This document shows, in pieces, positions 36,130 through 48,700 of a stretch of 64,000 bases of DNA; positions within the stretch are counted from its first letter, which is position 1, and every line of letters starts with the position of its first letter. The translations under genes were made by a program, and so were the position numbers. The DNA is from Calamus simplicifolius (taxonomy: Eukaryota > Streptophyta > Magnoliopsida > Arecales > Arecaceae): positions 130,193 through 194,192 of the forward strand of contig UESW01001610.1 of assembly GCA_900491605.1 (NCBI GenBank), written 5' to 3'. The notes below the pieces were generated by a model, which did not search any database, had not been told where the DNA came from, and worked only from the letters and a program-made list of their open reading frames with translations.

Positions 36130-36605
36130 GAAGTCATTTCCTTAAATGCCAACGCAAAGCCAGGCATTGGTGCCGACGCGGGGTCGTGCTTTGCTGCCGA
36201 CATAGAGCCAGGATTTGGTGCCGACGCAGAGCCGTGCTTTGGTACCGATGCAGAGCCAGGCTTTAGGTGTCGACGCGGAGCCAGGCTTTGGTGCCGATGT
36301 GGAGCCGTGCTTTAGTGCCGATGTAGAGTCGTGCTTTGGTGCCGATGCGGAGCCGAACTTTAGGTGCCGACGCGGAGCCAAGATTTGGTGCCGACACGGA
36401 GTCGTGCTTTGATTCCGACGCGGAGCCGGGCTTTAGGTGCCGACACGGAGCCGGGCTTTGGTGCCGACGTGGAGCTGGGCTTTGGTGCCGATGCGGAGTC
36501 GTGCTTTGGTGCCGATGCGGAGCCGGGCATTAGGTGCCGACGTGGAGCCAGACTTTGGTGCCGACGCGGAACTGGGCTTTAGGTGCCAACGCGGAGCTGG
36601 GCTTT
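36130..36605. repeat. GC-rich tandem array between pol and accessory gene (M)
   Basis: Roughly 20 imperfect copies of a ~24-bp unit such as ggtgccgacgcggagccggg. It lies between the convergent ends of pol (36692) and the accessory gene (35796). Open frames here are repeat artefacts. Element P has the inverted equivalent. Confidence 0.88.
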
Positions 36606-36691
36606 AGTGAGAAGTATGATCACTCGAAAAGCAATAAAAATATTTTGAACAACAATCTGTTAAGCAGGTTCAGGTTAATGAAGTTAGCACA

Positions 36692-39600
36692 TTACTGATA
36701 ATACCGACGTAGATTGTCGACGTTCCAAGTGCGAGGGAGCAGTTTCCCGTCTAGCTCTTCAACTTTGTATGCCCCGTGATGAAGCACTTCTTTGACACGG
36801 TATGGTCCTTCCCATTTCGGTGCCAGCTTGCCTCCCTTCGTCGGCTTTGATACTTCAGCTCGTCGTAGGACGAGATCTCCTGGGCGGAATGTCTTAGACC
36901 GTACTCGAGTGTTGTAGTATCTAGCCACTCGCTGATGGAAAGCCGCCATGCGAAGTTGCGCCTGGTCTCGCAATTCTTCCACTAGATCTAGATCGGCCCG
37001 CAGCTGACTTGGGTTACTCTCTTCATGGTATAAATATGTTCGAGGACTTGGGACACCTATCTCCACCGGAATGATGGCCTCAGTCCCAAAGACCAGGCTG
37101 AAAGGAGTTTCCCCTGTGGGGGCTCGTGGCGTCGTATGGTAGGCCCACAGTACACTGGGGAGCTCCTCAACCCAATGTCCTTTGCATCCGTCTAGCCGGG
37201 CCCTAAGCCCTTGGAGGATAATGCGATTGGTCACCTCGGCTGCGCCATTGGTCTGGGGGTGCCCCACAGAGGTGAATCGTTGATGAATGCCCAGGCCGGT
37301 GCAGAATTCCCAGAAGGCCATGTTGTCAAACTATCGTCCGTTATCAGTAACGAGGGTGTGTGGCAGTCTGAACCGACACACGACAGACTTCCAGAGGAAA
37401 GATCTTACTTTGCCCTCAGTGATCTTGGCGAGGGCCTCAGCCTCGATCCACTTGGTAAAATGGTCAACTGCTACTAATAAGAATTTGTGTTGTCCGGAGG
37501 CTGGAGGGAATGGTCCCAAGATGTCCATACCCCACTGGGCGAAGGGCCAGGGTGCAGCTAGGGGGGTCAACTGGGATGCCGGTTGATGTTGAATATTTGC
37601 ATGGCATTGACAGCTGTCACACCTCTTAACAAGTTCGGATGCATCCTCCTTCATTGTCAGCCAGTAATATCCCTGCCGCAGGCTTTGTATGCCAGAGCTC
37701 TGCCCCCAGATGGCTTCCACATATACCTTCATGTATCTCTCGCAGGATATAATCTGCTTCTGTGGGGCCAACACATCTAAGAACCGGGTATGAGAACGAC
37801 CTTCGATAGAGTTTTCCCTCCATTATGAAAAACTTCGGGTTCTGTCTTTTGAGTTTCCTGGCCTCGGCAGGGTCTTCAGGGAGGGTACGGTTGGTAAGGT
37901 ACCAGACATAAGCATCCATCCAGGAAGGCTCCTGCTCAACTGGTAGAGTTTCTCTCGTTACGTCAATACTTGAGGCTTCCAGGTGCTCTACATAAGCTCT
38001 TCCTAACATCCCGTCAGTTGAGGTGGCAAGATGGGATAAGGCGTCGGCTCTAGCATTTCCCCTCGAAGAATATAGCTAACATTGAAATAAGCCAAGAGAG
38101 AAGCTTATGACTGCACCATACTTAAGTAGCAGGACATAATGGGATCCCTTGCTTCATACTCCCCTGCGATTTGGCCAGTGACCAGCTAGGAGTTAGTGAA
38201 TGCCCTAAGGCATTTTACCCCGAGCTCTTGGGCTAGTCTTATCCTAGACAGTAGAGCTTCGTACTCCGCCTTATTGTTAGTGGCTGGGAAGAGAAAGCGG
38301 AGTGCACACTCGGTTACAACCCCGTCCGAGTTGGCCAGGATGAGGCCTGCTTCGCTCCCTTGAGAATTTGATGCCCCGTCTACATGAAGGATCCATTCAT
38401 CATCTCTGGTTCCGAGAAGCGAGGGGTTTGCAAAGGCTCTTCGGGTTGATCCTTGCCCCAGGTACACTCGACCAAAAAATCTATCAGGACTTGGGATTTC
38501 ATGGCCGACCGAGGGTGAAAAGATAGATCAAACTCCCCCAACTTGAGTGCCCACTTCGCCAATCGGCCTGAAGTATCCGGACGAGCGAGAAATGTCTTTA
38601 AAGGTTGGTCTATGATCACCGCGATCGGATGGGCTTGGAAGTATGGTCGGCGGCGCTGGGCAGATACGATTAACGCGAAGATAATCTTCTCAATCTTTGA
38701 ATACCTAGTCTCCGCATCGTGGAGCACCTTACTTGTATAATACTGGCTGTTGCATGCCATTGGTATCCCTGCGGACCAGCACGGAACTAACGGCCTCGGG
38801 AGAAGCCGCGAGGTACAGAAGGAGCTCTTCTCCGTCCATTCGCTTGGACAGCAGTGGCGGGATATATAGGAATTCCTTTAGCCCCTCGAATGCCTTCTGA
38901 CATTCTCTCGTCCATTCGAATCCGTTGGCCCTACGGAGCACCTTGAAGAAAGGCAGGCACCTCTCAGCGGACTCGGACAAGAAATGGCTCAAGGCCGCCA
39001 CCCTTCCCGTCAGGCGCTGTACTTCCTTCTTGTTGGTGGGAGACCTCATGTCCAGGATGGCTTGAACTTTGTCTGGGTTTGCCTTGATTCCTCGCCGGGT
39101 CACCATGAAACCCAAGAACTTTCCGACTGTCACCTCAAACGCACACTTGCGTGGGTTCAGCCTCATCTGGTATCGGCGAAGGTTGTCGAAAGTTTCCGTT
39201 AGGTCGGCGATATGGTTGGTGGCATGGACACTTTTTGTCAGCATGTCATCCACGTGCACCTCCATATTGTGTCCTATCTGGTCTTCGAATACATTATTCA
39301 TTAACCTTTGGTAGGTGGCTCCCGCATTTTTTAGCCCAAATGACATTACCTTGTAGCAGTACAATCCCTTCTCAGTTATGAAGGAGGTAGCTTCCTCATC
39401 CACCGGGTTCATCCTGATCTGGTTGTATCCAGAGAAGGCATCTATAAAGCTAAGGATCTCATGGCCGGATGTAGCGTCCACCAGTTGATCGATCCAGTGC
39501 AAAGAAAAGCTGTCCTTGGGGCATGCTTTATTGAGATCGGTGAAGTCCACACACATTCTCTAGCTTCCATTAGTCTTATGGACCATTACCACGTTGGCCA

Positions 39601-40400
39601 ACCATTCGGGGTAATGAACTTCCCGAATATGGCCTGCAGCCGTCAGCTTGCGAACTTCCTCGTCGATAGCTTTCTGTCTGTCTGGAGTGAAGCTCCTTTT
39701 CTTCTGTCAGACCGGCCGACATTCTGGCCTGAGGTTGAGCCGATGAGTGATCACCTCCTCAGGGACGCCTGGCATGTCTGAGGATGACCATGCAAAGACG
39801 TCAGCGTTGGTACGTAGGAAAGTGAGAAGTCGATCGCGTGCCTCTTCTAAAAGTAGCGCCCCAACCTGGACGGTCCTTGCCGGGTCATCCCCCAAGGGGA
39901 GGGTCAGGAGGTGCTCAGTTGGTTCTCCCCTCCTTCCCTGCTCTCGGGGGTCAAGCGGCACAGAGGTTATTACCGACGCTGTCTCCAATGGACTAGGAGA
40001 TAAGTGATAGCAAAGCGGTGGCGGGCTTTACTCTCCCTTCATTTCTTTGACTCCTTCGTCGGTGGGGAATCTTACCAATAATCTCTTGGTGGAGATGACG
40101 GCATCTAGCAAATTCAAGCCCGGCCTCCCCAGGATAGCATTATAAGCTAGCGGGACCCAGACCACCAGAAAATTTATGACCACCGTGCTTTGACGCGGAG
40201 GGGTCCCAGCTGTGACAGGAAGGGCAATCTCCCCTTCAACGCTCACAGAGTCCCTAGTAAAGCCCATTAAAGGCGTGGCGACAAGTCGAAGGGAAGACTT
40301 TGATAGGTTCATTCGAACAAAAGCTTCGTAGCTCAAAACATCCACCGAACTTCCACTATCAACTAAAATTCTTTTTAAGATGTTTGGCTATGGTCATGGA
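36692..40400 (-). pseudogene. Gypsy M pol: protease, RT, RNase H, integrase
   Basis: The protease active site DSGSSVDVL lies near 40340-40365, with the rest at 40028-40345. RT is the best preserved part at 38729-39556, with LNKACPKDSFSL, FGLKNAGATYQRLMNNVF and the catalytic HVDDML (usual Tyr replaced by His). RNase H lies at 38186-38467, with ILHVDGASNSQGSEAGL. The integrase zinc region lies near 37600-37760 (the HLGAEL frame through CDSCQCH), and the catalytic core spans 36692-37500, with WGMDILGPFPPASG and GHPQTNGAAEVTNR. The C-terminal end is FRPGDLVLRR...NLRRYYQ, with no chromodomain. A few stops and frame changes separate long open blocks, so decay is modest. Confidence 0.88.
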
Positions 40401-40471
40401 CACAACGATGTTGTCATCATGCTTATTAACAACCCCATCTAAATCCTTTTCGAAGAAAGGAATTACAGAGT

Positions 40472-41956
40472 CTATCCCTCTCGCTGTCTTTTCAAACCAC
40501 CACCTGCTCCCCAGGAAACCATAGCTATGGTCTTCTCTGTAGGAGCATTGTCCACGCCGGTCTGAAGTGTAGGAGGCATCGATGAACCTGGAGTAGGAAG
40601 ATTTTCCCTTCGAATGAACTTGCCCAAGTGACCTTGCTGGACAAGCTCTTCAATGGCCTTCTTCAGATGGCGGCAGTCCTCGATATCATGACCATAATCT
40701 CGGTGATACCGGCAATAAAGTTCCTTGTTGCGGGGGGTCCTAGACTTCATGGGAGGCGGACGTCTGAAGTATGGTTCCTCCTCGATTTCTAGTAGGATGT
40801 GAGATATCAGAGCCATGAGGGGAGTGAATTGCTCCTTGGGGACAAGTGTCTATGGCCGGCGATCTGAGCGGTGAGGAGGCTTAGGCTTCCGGGATCATGC
40901 TCCGGCATGCTCAGTAGACGTTGGTTTCTTGCTGGGATTCTTATCAGCTTCCCTCCTGGAAGAATCTACCTCGTTAGCGCGAATGTATTTCTGCGCTCGG
41001 TTCAGAAGCTCGGCATAAGAGTTTGGAGGCTTCTTGTCTAGGAAATAGGCAAACCTAGAAGGACGAAGTCCTCGCTTTAATGCCAAAGTGGCTACAGAAT
41101 CATCCAGATTATATACCTCCAATGCTGCCTCCTTGAACTGAGCGATGAAGTCCTTTAGGGTCTCACCACTTCTTTGCTGGACAGCGAATAAGCTATCAGC
41201 CACTCGTGGGATCTTCCGGTACGCATCAAAGTGGGCCTGGAAAGACCGTTCAAGCTGTCGGAATAAATTGATGCTGTGCGGTGGCAGGCAGGAATACCAT
41301 GCATGCACCGCCTTGCGAAGGGATTAGGCCGGCAAGATGACACACAGGAGGGAGTCCATCATTCCCTGGACCTGCATAAGGACCTTATAGCTCTCCAGGT
41401 GGTCCAGTGGGTCCGTCGTGCCGTCGTATGTGTCCAACTGGGGGAGACGAAAATGGGGCGGGACCGGTTCCTCCATGATGCGTCAGGAGAGCGGGGGACG
41501 GTGATCGTAGTTCATCCCATGAGGGTTGGCGATCCGACAGCTAAGCTCCTCCAACCGTTGATGATACTCATCGAGCCGTTGCTCAGCCCGACGGGTTGTC
41601 TTCCTATTGGCATCATCTTTAGATGAGTCAGAAGATGAAGCCGATGAAGACCGCCGGTGTAAGGAGTGCACCCGTCTGGGTTCCTTCTTGTCCGGCCGTC
41701 GGTGGGAACGACCGGAATGATGGAAAGAGACCGCCGTCGCTTTGAAGCCTCTCAACAATAAGGTTTAGGAGGTGAGTGACGAGAGGCCTCGGGTGGGTTC
41801 CGCCTTGATGAGATTGAATTGTTCCATGCACCCCTTCGCCGGGCGGAGAGGGTTAAGGTGCAGTGGCAAAGCAGTGTTCCTGCAGTCCCCGTACCACTGT
41901 CATCATGTCCTGGACCTGGTGAGCTAGAACCTCAAGCCGGTCAGGCTGGCTCATCT
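40472..41956 (-). pseudogene. Gypsy M gag
   Basis: The frame starts near 41956 with the minus-strand equivalent of MSQPDRLEVLAHQVQD. Blocks follow with DEYHQRLEELSCRIANPHG (41483-41758) and RSGETLKDFIAQFKEAALEV (40895-41308). A zinc-knuckle variant, YCRYHRDYGHDIEDC, lies in the 40472-40816 block; there the second Cys of CCHC is a His, as in other plant Tat/Athila-type gags. Frame breaks lie between the blocks. Confidence 0.82.
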
Positions 41957-42119
41957 GTGCAGGGGGCGGAACACGGAGGTTGGCCTTCGATTGTTCAGCC
42001 CACGGAATGCGCTCTGCGGCCTAGCTGGTGGAACCTTCCTGGGCTCGTGTTGTCACATCATCTTCCTTGCAGAATCTGTGGGGTCACAGGAGAACTTTCG
42101 CCTTCCACGTGTGCGAGCG

Positions 42120-42141
42120 CCCCCTTCCTGGTGCGCCAATC
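42120..42141 (-). other. Element M primer-binding site
   Basis: Minus strand GATTGGCGCACCAGGAAGG. One base differs from the sites at 11500 and 44154. Confidence 0.7.
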
Positions 42142-43193
42142 TAATGCAGCCAAGTCACCTATGATGAGCACGGAGCGTACTGAGATCTATTGTGGGCCTC
42201 CAAAATGGGGTGGAAAGGTTTTCTTCCTCCTCTGGAAACTGCAAGAAGTCCCCGGGTCGGTATTTTCGGCGAGGACCCTCCGACGCTCAAGTTAGTGAGC
42301 TTGTCCAACAGGAGTGTAGTGTATTTTTTTTTTCTCTGAGAGAATGAGCCAGAGAGAGAGAGTCCCTCATTTTAGCTGAGCTCGGGGCCCTTTTATACCT
42401 GTCATGGAGGTTCCTTTCTTTCCATTCCGTTTCGAACCGTCAAATCTTCCTTATTAGGATAAGCTCCCTCGAACGGCAAGTGGGTAAGTCATTGCTGGAT
42501 GGGAGCCACTTAAGGCAGTAACTGCTGGGCCTGCCCATGATTCGGTGAGCGAGATATACGGTAACGGGTGTCTCGAATCTCGGGACCTGTTACCTGAAGT
42601 GGGTCATAGTGTATGTGGGAAAATAAGGCACCAAGCTAAAGCTGGAGCCGAAGCCAGGGTTCGAGGCCGACGCTGGAGGCCGGAGCCAAAGGCTGACGCC
42701 AAAGGCCAGAGCCAAAGGCTGAGGCCGACGCTGGAAGCCGGAGCCAAAGGCTAGAGCCGTCGCTGGAGGCCGCAGCCAAAGGCTAAAGCCGTCGCTGGAG
42801 GCCGGAGCCAAAGGCTGAGGCCGACGCTGGAGGCCAAAGCCAAAGGCTAGAGCCGTCGCTGGAGGCCGGAGCCAAAGGCTGAGGCCGATGCTGGAGGCTA
42901 GAGCCAAAGGTTAGAGCCATCGCTGGAGGCCGAAGCCAAAGGCTAAAGCCATCGTTGGAGGCCGAAGCCAAAGGCCGGAGCCAAAGGCTAAGGCCGAGCT
43001 AGAGGCCGGAGCCAAAGGCTAGAGCCGTCGCTGGAGGCTGACGCTGGACCGGAGCCAAAGGCCGACGCCAAAGGCCGGAGCCAAAGGCTATAGCCATGAT
43101 TCCACATTTCCTAGGATGAGCTATCATATCATTATCTCCGAAAATTATGCAGGAGGTTATAATACCATCCAGAGGAAATGGTCAGCCGTATCA
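42142..43193 (-). repeat. Element M 5' LTR (1052 bp)
   Basis: Element-sense TGATACGGCTGACC...TTGGCTGCATTA, with the terminal CA mutated to TA. A TATA box (TATAAAAG on the minus strand) lies at 42390-42397. The U3 half holds many copies of a ~33-bp unit containing ggaggccggagccaaaggct. Confidence 0.88.
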
Positions 43194-43198
43194 GAAAC

Positions 43199-44153
43199 TG
43201 ATACGGCTGACCATTTCCTCTGTGTGGTATTATAACCTCTGCACAATTTCCGGAGATAATGATGTGATAGATCATCCTAGGGAATGTGGAATCATGGCTC
43301 TAGCCTTTGGCTCCGGCCTTTGGCTTCAACCTTTGGCATCGGCCTTTGGCCCTACCTTTGGCAACGGCACCAGCCTTTGGCTCCGGCCTTTGGCTCTGGC
43401 CTCCAGCGTCGGCCTCAGCCTTTGGCTCCGGCCTCCAGCGACGGCTCTAGCCTTTAGCTCTGGCCTCTAGCGTCGGCCTCAGCCTTTGGCTCGGTCCAGC
43501 GACGGCTTTAGCCTTTGGCTCGGCCTCCAGCGACGGTTCTAGCCTTTGGCTCTGGCCTCCAGCGTCGGCCTCAGCCTTTGGCTCCGGCCTTTGGCGTCGG
43601 CCTTTGGCTCCGGCCTCCAACGTCGGCCTCGAACCCTGGCTTCGGCTCCAGCTTTAGCTTGGTGCCTTATTTTCCCACATACGCTATGACCCACTTTAGG
43701 TAACATGTCCGAGATTCGAGACACCGTTACCGTATATCTCGCTCACCGGAATCACGGGCAAGCCCAGCAGTTACCGCCTTAAGCGGCCCCCATCCAGCAA
43801 CGGCTTACCCACTTGCCGTTCGAGGGAGCTTATCCTAACAAGGAAGATTCGACGGTTCGAAACGGAATGGAAAGAAAGGAACCTCCAAGACAGGTATAAA
43901 AGGGCCCCGAGCTCAGCTAAAAAGGGGGACTCTCTCTCTCTGGCTCATTCTCTCTCTCATCTCTCTCTCAAAAAAATACACTACACTCCTGTTGGACAAG
44001 CTCACTAACTTGAGTGTCGGAGGGTCCTCGCGGAAATACTGGCCGGGACTTCTTGCAGGTTTCCAGAGGAGGAAGACAACCTTTCCACCCCATTTTGGAG
44101 GCCCACGATAGATCTCAGTACGCCCGCTCATCACAGGTGACTTGGCTGCATCA
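43199..44153 (+). repeat. Element P 5' LTR (955 bp)
   Basis: TGATACGGCTGACC...CTTGGCTGCATCA. TATA box tataaaag at 43895-43902. GC-rich ~33-bp repeats at about 43295-43630. Confidence 0.9.
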
Positions 44154-44176
44154 GATTGGCGCGCCAGGAAGGGGGG
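44154..44176 (+). other. Element P primer-binding site
   Basis: gattggcgcgccaggaag followed by Gs, identical to the site in the non-autonomous element at 11500. Confidence 0.7.
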
Positions 44177-44233
44177 GCTCGCACACATGGAAGGCGAAAG
44201 TTCTCCTGTGACCCCACTGATTCTGCAAGGAAG

Positions 44234-45700
44234 ATGATGGTGACAACACGAGCCCAGGAAGCTTCCACCAGCAGGCCGCGGAGCGCATTCCGCGGGCTGA
44301 GCAATCGGAGGCCAACCTCCGTGTTCCGCCCCCTGCACAGATGAGCCAGCCTGACCGGCTTGAGGTTCTAGCTCACCAGGTCCAGGACCTGATGACAGTG
44401 GTACGGGGACTGCAGGAACACTGCTTTCCGCTGCACCTCAACCCCCTCGCCCGGCGAAGGGGTTGTGGAACAATTCAACCTCATCAAGGCGGGACCCCAC
44501 CTGAGGCCTCTCGTCACTCACCTCCTGAACCTCATCACCGAGAGGCTCAAAGCGACGGCGGTCTCTTTCCCATCATTCTGGTCGTTCCCACCGATGGCCG
44601 GACGAGAAGGAACCCAGACGGGTGCACTCCTTATGCCGGCGGTCTTCATCGGCTTCATCTTCTGACTCATCTAAAGACGACGCCAATAGGAAGACAACCC
44701 ATCGGGCCGAGCAACGGCTCGATGAGTATCATCAACGGTTGGAGGAGCTTAGCCGTCGGATCGCCAACCCTCATGGGACAAACTACGATCACCGTCCCCC
44801 GCTCTCCCGACGCATCATGGAGGAACCGGTCCCGCCCCATTTTCGTCTCCCCCAGTTGGACCCATACGACGGCACGACGGACCCACTGGACCACCTGGAG
44901 AGCTATAAGGTCCTTATGCAGTCCAGGGAGTGACGGACTCCCTCCTGTGTGTCACCTTTTGGCCACCCTTCGCAAGGCGGCGCGTGCATGGTATTCCCGC
45001 CTGCCACCGCAGCATCAATTCATTCCGACAGCTCGAACGGTCTTTCTGGCCCACTTTGATGCCGAAAGATCCCGAGTGGCTGATAGCTTATTCGCTGTCC
45101 AGCAAAGAAGTGGCGAGACCCTGAAGGACTTCGTCGCTCGGTTCAAGGAGGCAGCATTGGAGGTATATAATCTGGATGATTCTGTAGCCACTTTGGCATT
45201 AAAGCGAGGACTTCGTCCTTCTAGGTTCGCCTATTCCCTAGACAAGAAGCCTCCAAGCTCTTATGCCGAGCTTCTGAGCTGAGCGCAAAATACATTCGCG
45301 CTGACGAGGCAGATTCTTCCAGGAGGGAAGCTGATAAGAATCCCAGCAAGAAACCAGCGTCTACTGAGCATGCCGGAGCACGATCCCGGAAGCCTGAGCC
45401 TCCTCACCGCCCAGATCGCCGGCCACAGACACTTGTCCCCAAGGAGCAATTCACTCCCCTCATGGCTCCGATATCTCACATCCTACTAGAAATCGAGGAA
45501 CCATACTTCAGCGTCCGCCTCCCATGAAGTCTGGGACCCCCCAACAAGGAACTTTATTGCCGGTACCACCGAGATTACGTCATGATACCGAGGACTGCCG
45601 CCATCTGAAGAAGGCCATTGAAGAGCTTGTCCAGCAAGGTCACTTGGGCAAGTTCGTTCGAAGGGGAAACCTTCCTACTCCAGGTTCATCGGCGCCTCCT
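44234..45700 (+). pseudogene. Gypsy P gag
   Basis: The likely start is near 44234-44237 (MVTTRAQEASTSRPRS), as is usual for this lineage, then MSQPDRLEVLAHQVQD from 44341. The blocks are DEYHQRLEELSRRIANPHG with LPQLDPYDGTTDPLDHL (44622-44933), then RSGETLKDFVARFKEAALEV (about 45100-45160). The knuckle remnant HDTEDCRHLKKAIEEL lies at 45524-45640, and its first half is disrupted. At least four frame changes are present. Confidence 0.82.
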
Positions 45701-45789
45701 ACACTTCAGACCGGCGTGGACAATGCTCCTACGGAGAAGACCATAGCTATGGTTTCCTGGGGGGCAGGTGGTGGTTCAAAAAGACAGCG

Positions 45790-48700
45790 AGAGGGGATAG
45801 ACTCTGTAATTCCTTTCTTCGGAAAGGATTTAGATGGGGTAGTTAATAAGCATGATGACAGCGTCGTTGTGTCCATGACCATAGCCAAACATCCTGTAAA
45901 AAGAATTTTAGTTGATAGTGGAAGTTCGGTGGATGTTTTGAGCTACGAAGCTTTTGTTCGAATGAACCTTCAAAGTCTTCCCTTCGACCCGTCGCCACGC
46001 CTTTAATGGGCTTTACTGGGGACTCTGTGAGCGTTGAAGGGGAGATTGCCCTCCCTCATAGCTGGACCCCTCCGTCAAAGCACGGTGGTCATAAATTTCC
46101 TGGTGGTCCGGGTCCCGCTGGCTTATAATGCTATCCTGGGGAGGCCGGGCTTGAATTTGCTAGATGCCGTCATCTCCACCAAGAGATTGTTGGTAAGATT
46201 CCCCACCGACGAAGGAGTCGGAGAAATGAAAGGGAGAGCAAAGCCCGCCACCGCTTTGCTATCACTTATCTCCCAGTCCACTGGAGCGGCGTCGGCAATA
46301 ACCTCTGAGCCGCTTGACCCCCGAGAGCTGGGAAGGAGGGGAGAACCAGCCGAGCACCTCCTGACCCTCCCCTTGGGGGATGACCCGGCAAGGACCGTCC
46401 AGGTTGGGGCTACTTCCGGAAGAGGCACGCGATCGACTTCTCACTTTCCTGCGTACCAACCTGACGTCTTTGCATGGTCATCAGACATACAGGCGTCCCT
46501 GAGGAGGTGATCACTCATCGGCTCAACCTCAGGCCAGAGTGTCGGCCGGTCCGACAGAAGAAAAGGAGCTTCGCTCCGACAGACAGAAAGCTATCGACGA
46601 GGAAGTTCGCAAGCTGACGGCTGCAGGCCATATTCGGAAGTTCATTACCCCGAATGGTTGGCCAACGTGGTGATGGTCCGTAAGACTAATGGAAGCTGGA
46701 GGATGTGTGTGGACTTCACCGATCTCAACAAAGCATGCCCCAAGGACAGCTTTCCTTTGCCCCGGATCGATCAACTGGTGGACGCTACATCCGGCCATGA
46801 GGTCCTTAGCTTTATGGATGCCTTTCTGGTACAACCAGATCAGGATGAACCCGGTGGATGAGGAAGCTACCTCCTTCATAACTGAGAAGGGGTTGTACTG
46901 CTACAAGGTAATGCCATTTGGGCTAAAAAATGCGGGAGCCACCTACCAAAGGTTAATGAATAAGGTCTTCGAAGACCAGATAGGATGCAACATGGAGGTG
47001 TACGTGGATGACATGCTGACAAAAAGTGTCCATGCCACCAACCATATCGCCGACCTAACGGAAACTTTGACAACCTTCGCCGATACCAGATGAGGCTGAA
47101 CCCATGCAAGTGTGCGTTTGGGGTGACAGCCGAAAGTTCTTGGGTTTCATGGTGACCCGGCGAGGAATCGAGGCAAACCCGGACAAAGTTCAAGCCATCC
47201 TGGACATGAGGTCTCCCACCAACAAGAAGAAAGTACAGCGCCTGACGGGAAGGGTGGCGGCCTTAAGCCGTTTCCTGTCCAAGTCCGCTGAGAGGTGCCT
47301 GCCTTTCTTCAAGGCGCTCCGCAGGGCCAACGGATTCGAATGGACGAAGAATGTCAGAAGGCGTTCGAGGGCTAAAGGAATTCCTATCTACCCCGCCACT
47401 GCTGTCCAAGCCAACGGATGGAGAAGAGCTCCTTCTGTACCTCGCGGCTTCTCCCGAGGCCGTTAGTTCTGTGCTGGTCCGCAGGGACACCAATGGCATG
47501 CAAAAGCTGGTGTATTACAAGTAAGGTGCTCCACGATGCGGAGACCAGGTATTCAAGATTGAGAAGATTATCTTCGCATTAATCGTATCTGCCCAGCGCC
47601 TGACCATACTTCCAAGCCCACCCGATCGCGGTGATCACAGACCAACCTTTAAAGACAATTCTCGCTCGCCCGGATACTTCGGGCCGATTGGCGAAGTGGG
47701 CGCTCAAGTTGGGGGAGTTTGATCTATCTTTTCGCCCTCGGTCGGCCATGAAATCCCAAGTCTGGCAGATTTTTTGGTCGAGTGTACCTGGGGCGAGGAT
47801 CAACCCGAAGAGGCCTCTGCAAACCCCTCGCTTCTCGGAACCAGAGATGATGAATGGATCCTTCATGTAGATGGGGCATCAAATTCTCAAGGGAGCGGAG
47901 CAGGCCTCATCCTGGCCAACTCGGATGGGGTTGTAACCGAGTGTGCACTCCGCTTTCTCTTTCCAGCCACTAACAATTAGGCAGAGTACGAAGCTCTACT
48001 GTCTGGGATAAGACTAGCCCGAGAGCTGGGGTGAAACGCCTTAGGGCGTTCACTGACTCCCAGCTGGTCACTGGCCAAATCGCAGGGGAGTATGAAGCAA
48101 GGGATCCCATCATGTCCCGCTACTTAAGTATGGTGCAGTCGCAAGCTTCTCTCTTGGCTTATTTCAATATTAGCTATATTCCTCGAGGGAAAATGCTAGA
48201 GCCGACGCCTTGTCCCATCTTGCCACCTCAACTGACAGGATGTTGGGAAGAGCTTATGTAGAGCACCTGGAAGCCCCAAGTATTGACGTAATGAGAGAAA
48301 CTCTACAAGTTGAGCAGGTGCCTTCCTGGATGGATGCTTATGTCCGGTACCTTACCAACGGTACCCTCCCTGAAGACCCTACCGAGGCCAGGAAACTCAA
48401 AAGACGGATCCCGAAGTTTTTATAATGGAGGGAAAACTCTATCGAAGGTCGTTCTCATACCCGGTTCTCAGATGTGTTGGCCCCACAGAAGCAGATTATA
48501 TCCTGCGAGAGATACATGAAGGTATATGTGGAAGCCATCTGGGGGCAGAGCTCTGCATACAAAGCCCTGCGCAGGGATATTACTGGCTGACAATGAAGCA
48601 AGATGCGTCCGAACTTGTTAAGAGGTGTGACAGCTACCAACCAATGCAAATATTCAACATCAACCGGCATCCCAGCTGACCCCCCTGGCCGCACCCTGGC

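Larger units (their letters stand above)
34500..43193 (-). mobile_element. Gypsy element M (Tat-like), 3' end missing
   Basis: Read on the minus strand, the parts are a 5' LTR (43193-42142), a primer-binding site, gag, protease, RT, RNase H and integrase without a chromodomain (down to 36692). After these come a GC-rich tandem array and an accessory gene on the opposite strand. The element ends abruptly at 34500 against the C3 LTR. It is the same family as element P to its right, and the two are near mirror images. Its 3' LTR and the 5' part of its accessory gene are absent. Confidence 0.9.
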
